Assembly (NCBI GenBank): GCA_007258455.2
Contig: VDFB02193867.1
Location: forward strand, 567,017,742-567,081,741
Source of the DNA: Sequoia sempervirens
Taxonomy: Eukaryota > Streptophyta > Pinopsida > Cupressales > Cupressaceae
Direction of reading: 5' to 3'
Length of the DNA stretch: 64,000 nt
A program made the position numbers and the translations under genes. Shown here piece after piece: positions 46,065 to 56,292 of the stretch. The notes beneath the pieces were generated by a model, which saw only the letters and a list, made by a program, of their open reading frames with translations, searched no databases and was not told the origin of the DNA. The first letter of the stretch is position 1, and each line of letters starts with the position of its first letter.

Positions 46065-48050
46065 TCAGCATCTACAGTCATCATCATGGGAAATGACAGT
46101 CACAACTTCATAGCTACCATTATGTGCATTACCACCTTGTTCAACAACATTTATACCATTGTATTTTCCATATGAGTGGAGTATCAATACTTCAACATTA
46201 CCATCTCCAAAGGGAATATAAAGAACCTCATTGCTATCCAAACATTCACCCATTTCTGTCTGACTTATATTAATTTCAGTATACAACTCGCAAGTAATGT
46301 CTACCAAAGACTCATCAGGATTTTCCACAAAAAGTGGATTACTCCTATACTAGTAAGGATCATCATTAGTAACCTCAACCAACAACAAGGGATCATCAGA
46401 TAAGGGATTTTTCCACACCTTCATAGTTGTAACATGTACCCCTTCCTCTTTAATGTCAGGATCCCAATCTCTTTGATCATTAGTGCACTCAAAATTAGTG
46501 TAATCACTTGAAGAGTAGAGAGAAACACTTTCAATATCCTCTTCATCATTTGCATTCATGACAATTGATCCACATTCCAAAAATTCTTCACATGAAGAGA
46601 ATTTATCACTGCCTAGGAAACACACTCCTTCAAGACTATTGACATATCCCCTACTTAAAGAAAATGATTCCATCTCGATTTCATAAGAAGAATCATATTC
46701 AATAAAATATTGACCAGGCTCAATCTCATCTCTTTGAGTCCTCGTTTGTGCCATACAACTAAGACTAGGTGCATCTCCATCACTTAATTTTTCATCATTA
46801 TTCCTAATTGGATCAACATGTGAGGTTTCACCCTGAATCTCTGGTGTTTACTCACAGACTATGACATCCCAAGGAAGATAATTAGGTACTACTTTCTTAT
46901 CATCATACTTTTTCTCTTCATTTTCATTGCTACTATCTGAGACCATACCTAGAGTACTTGTGAAATAACAACAATCGTCGACTTAGAACTGTCCACCTTT
47001 TAATGCATCTCCTTGATCTGTCAACCTTAGCCTTTGATTCTCCTCACTATGGAAATTATTGCCCACATTTTAGGAAGCAACATGTGGCATATAACTATGC
47101 TCAATGTCTTCCATAGTGCTTATCCAATCCACTACTTGATTAAGACTATGAGCCTTCAAATTCTCTGGTAATTTGCTTAATCTTGATTTATAGACTTCAC
47201 AAAACAAATCAATGTACATTAAGTCATTAGGTCTGACACTATTGGGTATCTTCATTAGAACATCTAGGAATCTTGAAAACAAGTCATATGGTGATTCATT
47301 TATATATCTTTTCATTTCATACAACTCTCTGATACAAAGTACTAATTCATCCCTTCCCAATCCTTGTTGATATGACATTGATGCTTGCTTTTGTTCTGCA
47401 TCATGTGGAAGTAATGGAGAAATAACATCTAAGGGCTCCTTTTCCTTACAAACACTTTTATCTCCTGATTTGTTCAGCTCAATAGTTTTTATTTTATTAG
47501 AGCTATTCATACTAGCAATCATAGGTCCCCTCATGATTGAGTACTTCAAATTGTTTTCAATATTCATAGCATCTTGGTAGGCTTGCTATAAGGTAGTCCT
47601 AGGCTCTTTATCTCTCAACAAGAATCCCATCTTACTATCAAATTCTCCCAAATATACAACCAAATAGTCTACATCATTTGACCTCATGTGTTTAGGTATT
47701 TCTCTTATGACCTTTAAAAATCTAAGGTTGAAATCATGGACCAACTCTTTCTTATCCCTGGAGATCTTCATAAAATTCTTCCTTGCAACACTTGGATTTA
47801 TTCTTTCACCAAACTGTTCCATGAAGACTGCCTTAAGTTCACTCCAACAATGTACAAAAAACACTAGAAAGAAAGCGAACTAGTCTCTTGTGTCTCCTTT
47901 CAGGGATTGAACAAAGAGTTTCATAACCACATATTCAAAATCTATCTCATAATCTCCCATCACATTAGCAAATTCTTGCACATGCTTACTTGTTGATTCT
48001 GACTTCTGACCACTAAACTTTGGTATTTTGTTGAAGATTTTTAATTTTCT
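46065..48050 (-). pseudogene. Ty3-type gag polyprotein of E5
   Basis: A single minus-strand frame. N-terminal part IPKFSGQKSESTSKHVQEFA, then LFVQSLKGDTRD, a TAG where Trp is usual, then WSELKAVFMEQFGERINP and DFNLRFLKVIREIPKHM: the Retrotrans_gag (PF03732-like) capsid core. Next come QAYQDAMNIENNLKYSI and a long acidic Asp/Glu/Ser-rich extension ending SHDDDCRC and TGA. Internal stops are TAG or TAA (for example 47882-47880, after TTL near 47583, and at 47070); the natural end is TGA. No protease or RT follows, so E5 looks gag-only. Confidence 0.8.
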
Positions 48051-48463
48051 GGATTTTGAGATTGTGTTGGAGTTTTTTCATTAACGTTTCGGATCACACT
48101 CAGTGATCCATCATCAGGATCGTATTTTGTCCCCGATCTTGGGTGGTACAATATTTGGGTAACCAAAAATATTTTCAAAGTTGATGGCCCTATACCTATC
48201 AGTACTAAATTTTCCTTGGTGAGACAACGACTATTCACCTTCCATGCTTTTATCAATATTTACACTAGCTGGAGTAAATTGACACTTATCATTAATTCTT
48301 GAAAAGAAATTTAAGATCTACTGTGCAATTATAAAATATTACATCAATTCCTTTTGCAATTGTGATCCTAAGCCTCTAGCACATGTATCCCATATAAATT
48401 TTTCCTAAGATCTAACAATATAACATGCTCCTTTCATCATAATGCATATTTCATCTTATACAC
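48051..48463 (-). other. E5 leader between gag and E4 insertion
   Basis: Short Lys/Asn-rich minus-strand frame (48256-48051) leading into gag; otherwise no recognisable content. Confidence 0.4.
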
Positions 48464-48468
48464 AAAGG

Positions 48469-50080
48469 TGTGTCATAGAAAAAAGGACCCTTTTCTTGTC
48501 ATGGGATTAATTCATGATAAATTGGACTTAATGAGGCCTTAATCTAGTGTTGTGAGGCATTTTATGCATCCACACTAGGTCTTGGACCCTTGCAAACTAA
48601 ATAAAATGCTTTTAATAACATCTTGTGAAGATGTTGTGAAGTTTTGTAATAAATTACTACATTCTTCTAGACTATATTTATTGCAACTCACTTAAAAATC
48701 AACTTTTCATCACTAAACAAGTCCTATTTTGAACTGTTGTAAAGTATTGTAACAATATTTCACACTTTTCTAGGCACATCTTCACTATTTATCCCTTTTT
48801 TCATGCTTTATTTGGCCCCTTTATGCTCTCATACGCTTAATTAAGTGTATTTTTGAGTATTATCCCAACAAAAAAACATTAAATACAACATATTTCCCAA
48901 CATACATTTTCAGGTCCTAGGTGGGACCCATTTTCCATGAGTGGTGAATGAGTCCCCCTTGGCCCCAAATTGAATTTTTTTTAAATTTTCCTTTCGGGAT
49001 TTTATTCAAAATTACTTGCTATCGACCTGTGATGAGGCATGAATGGGTTACTAAGGCACAAGAGTGTATAAATATATTTTTTTTCTCCTCATTTTACATC
49101 TCTCTCATTCATCTCTTAATATCATAACTCATTCACATCATTCATTCATCAAGTTAAGCAAGTTAGGGCCTTCACATTGCAAGTCATCAATTTAGCTTCC
49201 TAAGACATTCAAGGGTAGATTCTACATTTTATGTTGTAGAATTTCAAGATCTATCATCATGGCAAGGTAATCCATCCCATTATTGCATGTTTAATTCCTT
49301 TCTTTCATCATTTTGGTTTGATTACATAAACGGGGTTTGACCAAGGCAAACCCCCATGCCCTAACAGTCAACACTTATCTTTCTCTTCTTGTGTGTTTGT
49401 AGATTTAGGTCCTTTGGAAGCTTGGAAATCATTGAAGATCAAGTTGCAATGTTGTTAAAGTCCTCTCTTCATTCAACAAGTCAAATAATCAACAAAAAGT
49501 CACTTTTAGACCCAAATCCAATAGTTTCAGAAGCAAACACCTGTAGGAAGTAAAAATATAGATCTAGCTCCAAGGAATCAACTCCTTAATTTTTAGATTC
49601 TTCTAGGTCATTTGTAGGCTTGAAAAGTGGTTTTGTCTGAACTTAGCTCCCCATAGTCAAAAACCTATTTCCAGGACTTTTCTTCAGAAGTAGGACTAAT
49701 TTTCCATGCATGGAGAATCAGTCCCAGTGGTCATTAATAGTAGTTCCCAAAACATTCCAAAACTCTCGAATAACAACAATTTGCCTCCAAGTGCACTCTG
49801 TTTAGTTTAATCAATTTCTGTTATCATTTATTTAAGTTTCTAAGTTAATATTTTGCAATCAACAATATATTTTTTAGCATCTTGCATTAGATTAGTTTGC
49901 ATTCACTTATTTTCATTTGTAAGCATTCAAACATCTCCACACACACTTCACATCAATATCCCATCCATCCTTATATTAATTTTGATTGAAACATTGTGTA
50001 TTTTGGTCTATCTTTCCCCTTTTAGGTGAAAAACCCTAAGAGAGCAAGCAAGGATTTGGGTACCAAAATCCTTCATTTCA
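48469..50080 (+). repeat. 5' LTR of E4
   Basis: Palindromes at 48922-48956 (U3) and 49690-49725 (U5), plus 50352-50386 in the leader. The first U5 palindrome present in all sister LTRs is missing at 49618/49619. TATA 49067-49074; intron 49267-49402. Confidence 0.88.
49259..49553 (+). CDS. Spliced LTR micro-ORF of E4 5' LTR (52 aa)
   Basis: Exon 1 49259-49266 (ATGGCAAG), intron 49267-49402 (136 bp, GTAATC...GTTTGTAG), exon 2 49403-49553. Product begins MARFRSFGSLEIIEDQV, then LLKSSLHSTSQIINKK, and is the longest intact copy. The partner in the 3' LTR stops early (54002-54004). Confidence 0.4.
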
Positions 50081-50083
50081 TTT

Positions 50084-50095
50084 TGGTAAACCTGC
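50084..50095 (+). other. Candidate primer-binding site of E4
   Basis: TGGTAAACCTGC after LTR end TTTCA and a TTT spacer. Confidence 0.5.
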
Positions 50096-50617
50096 TATTT
50101 GAATCCCCTCTTTTCTAATTTCAGAGTCCCTTAATCATTCTAGAGTTGCTTGCATTGCATTTTGCATTAGTTAGCTTGCATTCTAGAGTTTCATTTTTGC
50201 ATGAGTAAAAGTGTATAATAGGTTGCATTTTTGGCATCTTTAATCATTGAAACATTCTAAAATTCTACATTTTTCACTTAGGTCTATCATGGTAGTTAGA
50301 ATTCATAAACATCAGTCACAAATTTCTGAAAATTCTAAAAAAATTCCATACTGGGACTCATTCGCCACCTTGGGAAAATCAATCCCTTCTAACCCCTGAA
50401 ATAACATTTTACAGAACTCAAAAATTTGTTTTTAGGCTCCTGTTTAGTGCCTTAACTTGTATGTATCAATGAGTTACATTTCTATAGCATGCATTTTGTT
50501 AAATTTCACTTCAATTAACTCATTTTATGCATTGTTTAATTTCAATTTTTCCATCACAACATTTCATTCTCAAATTGTTGCATTGTATAGACAAACACTT
50601 AGAAACTGCAAATTGTA

Positions 50618-51475
50618 TTGCATTGTACTTTCTTTCATTTCAGCATATTTTCTTTCAAAATATATGCTCTTGATTTGATTAAACATGGATTTTATAAGCA
50701 TACTATCCCCTTTTATGAGTTTTCTTTTGACTACCATAATAGGGACTTTAAGAAACAATCCATTAATCCAATCCTTAATCTTACATTACCCATTGGTGAG
50801 AATGGAAATGTAGACAATCATAACACACATACTTGTTCTTATTCTGATACCTCTCCTATTAGTGATGAAGGTACTTTGGTGCAGGAAGTCACAAGCCTTG
50901 AAAGTCTCTATTGTCCATCTCCTTATTCCCCTTTGGATGACATTACACAACAAGAGCATGATATCATAGACACATTCCTTAACATCACCCTACCAAATAT
51001 CCATGGTCATGACCATCAATCTTTTCCATCTCCTAATACCCCTCCTGGAAGTAACTAGGATAAGTTGGTGTTAGAAGACATTCCTATTAATGATCATGAC
51101 ACCCTTGATCCTCCCTTACCTATTGTCCCTATCCTATGGGAAGATCTATTTGCAAACCATAGTGATTCTTCTCTTGATAACTCCTCCACTTGTGATGAAG
51201 CTACCTTACAAACCTCAAACTTGGATGAACATATTACAAGCTCTCCTTGTAGGGTAGATAGCATGGGACAAGAGAATGAGACTATGGAAATTCATCATTT
51301 CCCTCATAATTCCATCACTGATCATTCCCTATTGGCAACGAAGTTATTATGGAAGAACAAAGACTTACTTGTCAAGCACATGTGGCTTGTTTTTCTCCTT
51401 ACAACTCTCCTCCTACAGAGAATATCATGGCATTGGACTATGGAAAACAAGTGGTTCTTGATTTCCCTCACTTAG
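50618..51475 (+). pseudogene. N-terminal region of the E4 protein
   Basis: Asp/Ser/Pro-rich stretch with VDNHNTHTCSYSDTSPISD and, after a stop at 51056-51058, PLPIVPILWEDLF, each with a counterpart in E2. A frame slip lies near 51350-51470. No catalytic motif; probably disordered. Confidence 0.6.
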
Positions 51476-52062
51476 AGATACATCCAAACAAAACTGCTCA
51501 GGCTATGAATGCACAAGTTTCCATTCAATCCCCTTTGATAAATGGACCTCATACATATCCCATGGGAAATCCTCATAACCCTCTCATCCTTTACCCACCT
51601 TCATTTAGTCTCACACAACATACCCCTACCTCCTCCTTCACAAGTAATGGTCTTGAACATCATTCTTCCTACAACATTCAAACTATCATCTTAGAAAATG
51701 CTCATGTTTTGCATTCGTTAGATTTTGTATCCTCCTATGATGATGAAGACAAAATCTCACAATCTACAGAGTCTCGCATAGATATGACAACTAAGCAAGA
51801 TGTATCTTTCACCCCAATCACACAACCACCTTTTCCTCTTGATCAAGAAGGTATCTTGTGTAGACTTCTCCACAATAACTTGATCACCCTCCCTCCTAGA
51901 AATCAAAAGAAATGCTATTCCAAGACTTTATTTTGTGCATATCATAGAGTTCATGGTCACACTACTAATGACTGCACTACTTTGAGTTGCAAAATACAAC
52001 ATTTTCATGAGTTTGGTATGCTTCCCTATGTGGGGGCATCTCATTCCTCTAATTGTTATTGA
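51349..52062 (+). pseudogene. CYHR zinc-motif region of E4
   Basis: A 237-codon open frame. It contains SSYDDEDKISQSTESRIDM, the family segment LLHNNLITLPPRNQKK and LFCAYHRVHGHTTNDC (about 51928-51975) with intact C-x2-H-x5-H-x4-C ligands, ending MLPYVGASHSSNCY like E3. Comparison with E2 and E3 shows that the protease and G-patch segment expected between N-terminal and zinc parts is absent, so E4 may have encoded only an RNA-binding protein. Confidence 0.75.
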
Positions 52063-53017
52063 TTTTCACTCTAGCATGCATTTCATAAATCCTTTCGGCT
52101 CACTCTTGTCCTGTACTAAGTGGGGGTAAGTGGTTTGATAGCCTTGTCTTTGTATGTCACTTGTCATTTCCTCCTTTGGCTAGTCGTTAACTTTTCATAA
52201 ATACATAAGAGCAAGCTTGGGATGTGGACGACATGCCTTCAGTTGGCTCGCATATGACATACTTCTCTCTTTCATGACGTAGCTTATCAAAAACATATGA
52301 ATTGGCATAGGGCTTTCCATGTAAGCTCTTATGTCTTCCTCTTTCTCTTCTACTTTAAAGCAATTTCCCGTAGTATGGGTGCTCGCAACTACTTTAAAGT
52401 GGGGGCATACATCACCACTTGCATTTCATTGTGTGATTTCCTTTTTCTTGTGATTCCCTCTCTTGGAAGCATTAGGTACAATGTTTCCCAAGATGAGATC
52501 TTGTACTTATCCTCTCTTGGAGACATTGAGCATGATTTTCCCTAAGATGAGACCTTGCACAAACAAAGCAAAATCCCTTTGAACAATCTTTATATTATTC
52601 TACATTAACAATGTCTATAACTATAAAAATCATTTCATTTTCTTTTATGGCACCTTGTTAAAGTTATCAGGAGGTGTAACTTTAATATGGTTCAGCGAGA
52701 ATCCCAACTAGCCGCATAAATTTTCCCCATAACCACCTTTGTGTTTTGTGAGTGCATACCAACTAGTGTATGTATCTTACCTTTTGAGATTTCTCACCCC
52801 ACGGACAGCCAAAAGTTCCATGGCCCCAGAGTGAGTATGTTGTGGCCTTCTCACCCCGTAGATGAGCTCAAGTATTGTGGCCCCAGAGTGAGTATCTTTT
52901 TCACCTCATCTTTCCTTCCATCTTTCCTTTGCATGATCTTGTATCTTGGGGGCTTGACCTACATGTGGATCTCTCTTGAATGTCTACTTTAGTGTGAGTT
53001 CGAAGCAAGTTCATCCT
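52063..53017 (+). other. 3' untranslated region of E4
   Basis: Noncoding, aligned in parts with E2 26463-27763, including CCCAGAGTGAGTA repeats at 52824-52895. Confidence 0.6.
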
Positions 53018-53038
53018 CTCACTAAAGTGGGGGCTAAA
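53018..53038 (+). other. Polypurine tract of E4
   Basis: CTCACTAAAGTGGGGGCTAAA before TGTGACATAG. Confidence 0.8.
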
Positions 53039-54681
53039 TGTGACATAGAAAAAAGGACACTTTGATTGACATGGGATTAGTTCATGATAAATTGCACTTA
53101 ATGAAGCCTTAATCTAGTGTTATGGGGCATTTTATGCGTCTACACTAGGTCTTGGACCCTTGCAAACTAAATAAAATTCTTTTAATGACGTCTTGTGAAG
53201 ATGTTGTGAAGTGTTGTAAGACATTCCTACATTCTTCTAGACTCTATTTAATGCAACTCACCTAAAAATCACCTTTTCATCACTAAAAAATTCCTATTTT
53301 GAAGTGTTGTAAAGTCTTGTAACAAGCTTTCACACTTTTCTAGGCACATCTTCACTATTTATCCCTTTTTCATGCTTTATTTGGCTCCTATATCCTCTCA
53401 TATGCTTAATTATATGTATTTTTTAGTATTATCCTGACAAACAACATTAAATTCAACATATTTCCCGACCCACAATTTTTTAGGTCCTAGGTGAGACCTA
53501 TTCGCCATGGGTGGTGAATGAGTCCCCCTTGGCCCCAATTTTTTTTTTTTTTAAATTTTCCTTTCGAGATTTTATTCAAAATCACTTGATGTCAGCCTAT
53601 AATGAGGTATGAATGGGTTGCTAAGGAACAAGAGTGCATAAATATCTATTTTTATCCTCATTTTACATCACTCTCATTCATCTCTTAATCTCATAACTCA
53701 TTCCAATCATTCATTCATCAAGTTAAGCAAATTAGGGCTTTCACATTGCAAGTCATCAATTTAGCTTCCTAGACATTCAAGGGAAGATTCTACATGTTAT
53801 GTTATATATTTTCAAGATCTATCATCATGGAAAGGTAATCCATCCCATTATTGCATGTTTAATTCCTTTCTTTCATTATTTTGGTTTGATTACCTAAATG
53901 GGGTTTGACCAAGGAAAACCCCCATGCCCTAACAATCAACATTTCTCTTTCTCTTCTTGTGTATTTGCAGATTTAGGTCCTTTGGAAGCTTGGAAATTAT
54001 TTAATATCAAGGTGCAAGGTTGTTAAAGTCCTCTCTTCATTCAACAAGTCAAATAATCAACAAAAAGTCACTTTTAGACCCAAATCTGACAGTTTTAGAA
54101 CTGGACACTTGTAGGAAACAAAAAATGTAGATCTAGCTCCACAGAATCAACTCCTAAATTTGAAGATTCCTATAGGTGGACTAATTCACCACCCATGGAA
54201 AATGAGTCCCATATGTATTCCTAAAAAGTGGTTTTGTCAGAATTTAGCTCCTGATAGTTAGAAATTTGTTTCTAGGACTTTTCTTCAGAAATAAAACTAA
54301 TTCACCATGCATGGTGAATCAGTCCCAGTGGTCATTAACAGTAGTTCCTGAAAAATTCCAGAACTCCCCAATAATAATAATCTGACTCCAGGTGCACTCT
54401 GTTCAGTTTCATCAATTTCTATTATCATTTATTTAAGTTTCTTGGTTCATATTTTGCAATCAACACTATGTTTTTCAACATCTCGCATTAGATTAGTTTG
54501 AATTAATTTATTTGCATTTGTAAGCATTCAAACATCTCAACACACACTTCACATCAATATCCCATCCATCCTTATAATAATTTTGATTGAAACATTGTGT
54601 ATTTTGGTCGATCTTTCCCCTTTTAGGTGAAAAACCCTAAGAGAGCAAGGAAGGATTTGGGTACCAAAATCATTTGTTTCA
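53039..54681 (+). repeat. 3' LTR of E4
   Basis: Palindromes 53490-53526, 54175-54210 and 54291-54325; intron 53835-53970 with ATG at 53827. Confidence 0.88.
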
Positions 54682-54686
54682 AAAGT

Positions 54687-55142
54687 CATGCTAAATTATC
54701 ACTAATATTCCCTCATCTAGTGCTAATTTACCTATTAGGGAATCATTTATGCCTCGATCATGGGAAATTCATCCCAATTTACCCATAATATGCTCTAAAT
54801 TCTTCAAATTCTATGAAAGTGCCTGGTATTTTGCAACGACTGACTATCCTTTGTCTTTAAAACTGTAGATCTGACTATTTGATGTATGCTTTATCAGGTT
54901 CTTTGAATCAAAGTCACCACCTCCTTTTAGAGGACAAAAATTCAAATGAGATGAAGTTTCTTCACAAATGGAACACGTTCTGGTCTATCTTCCACAACTA
55001 AGTCAGGTTCGGATCCTTGAATCTTTGCTGCACTCAAATTCTTCTACCAAGTTCAAGAATCTTTTAGCATTTGAACAAGACGTTCATATTTTCATCCCCA
55101 TTTGATTCTACATTTTGTAACTGCATTTAGGGAATAAGGGTT
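54687..55142 (-). other. E5 leader next to its PBS
   Basis: No gene; continues the leader interrupted by E4. Confidence 0.5.
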
Positions 55143-55160
55143 TCCCTAGCAGAGTCACCA
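55143..55160 (-). other. Primer-binding site of E5
   Basis: Minus strand TGGTGACTCTGCTAGGGA, same type as 672-689. Three bases separate it from the LTR end CACCAACA. Confidence 0.6.
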
Positions 55161-55163
55161 TTT

Positions 55164-56292
55164 TGTTGGTGTTTTTCTAGTGTACCTAAAGAATCTCTAA
55201 AGAGTAGCCAACTCCTATACTCAAGACCCTTAAAATGAATGGCCAACTAACAAGATTCAGTTGAGGATTGAAATATTCTACACTTTAGGCTCTGTGGGAC
55301 CTAGGAGGGTATTCCTACTATGTTCATTTTGGTTCATACCTTGTAGAACACATTAATTCATAGATCAATTCCTATGAGGAGAAAATATACATGAATTACT
55401 AAAACATTGGCTTATCTTTGAGAAAACTATGAGCCACTCATTAGGAATCAAAGGCTATTTCAAGATACTTCACACACATGCCTCAAGATTGGTGAATTTT
55501 AAAATGAATTTGTATTCTAATTTCAAATCGGTGACTAGATAGACAACTAACACACTTTTGATGTAAATATTTAACAAATATACTAGTGTCTTGTCAAATT
55601 GGGCATCAGAGTCACATACACAACAACCAATAATATAGAAATGATTTAATTCTGATAATAATGGAAAATTCTCATAATACATTGCATCATGGAGCTCATA
55701 TTTTCTAAGACATGACTGCTTACCAAATCCTTTATAAATTATTGCAAATTTATGACTCTATTTAAGTATTTTAATCGACTCCTTGAATCAAAGCAGAAAC
55801 AAAGACATACATTCAAACAAATATTTGAAGATGAGCAAAGATATCCTTGATATTTCATTTGAAACTTGCAACCACCCACAAAAGGAGAGTACATGTATTA
55901 GAATTATAGATTTGTTTCGATATCAGTCATTACTATAAAACCATTTAAGATCATTACATATATGCCTTGGAGCCAAAACAAGTTATCTGCTCTATTCATT
56001 AATTCCTTGCTACACTAAATTATCTACCTAGACATATACCTGACTCAAATTTTAAGACCATAACCCCTTGCAAATGAGCCATGAATTCATTTTCTAGCAC
56101 AAGGAGCAAATAAGCTTCTAGCTTGAAATGCAATTACATTACAAAAATTTCATTCCAAATCGAATTTCAGTTGTATTTCAAAATTCCCCACATGTTGATC
56201 CTGTAGTAACACGTTGAAAATGGGGAAACCAAGATTTCCATCACCATCAAAAGGGAAATGTAAAGTGCCACCAAAATTTCCATGAGCCACTA
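55164..56292 (-). mobile_element. Candidate 5' LTR of E5
   Basis: Starts TGTTGGTGTTTTTC on the plus strand (LTR end on minus). The right border is unknown; it may end at the 1.9-kb repeat. No matching 3' LTR was found near 19754. No gene seen inside. Confidence 0.4.

Larger units (their letters stand above)
48469..54681 (+). mobile_element. LTR element E4 (plus), inserted in the E5 leader
   Basis: LTRs 48469-50080 and 53039-54681; flanks AAAGG (48464-48468) and AAAGT (54682-54686), a 5-bp duplication with one change. Polypurine tract 53018-53038 (ACTAAAGTGGGGGCTAAA); PBS candidate 50084-50095. It has the N-terminal region and zinc motif of the family but lacks the protease and G-patch block present in E2 and E3. 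Confidence 0.88.

Noticed and set aside
10283..54325. Palindromes as classical MITEs or a CRISPR array
   Set aside because: The units are only about 32-36 bp with no internal sequence, no regular spacing and no consistent target duplication. CRISPR-type repeats with uniform spacers are absent.
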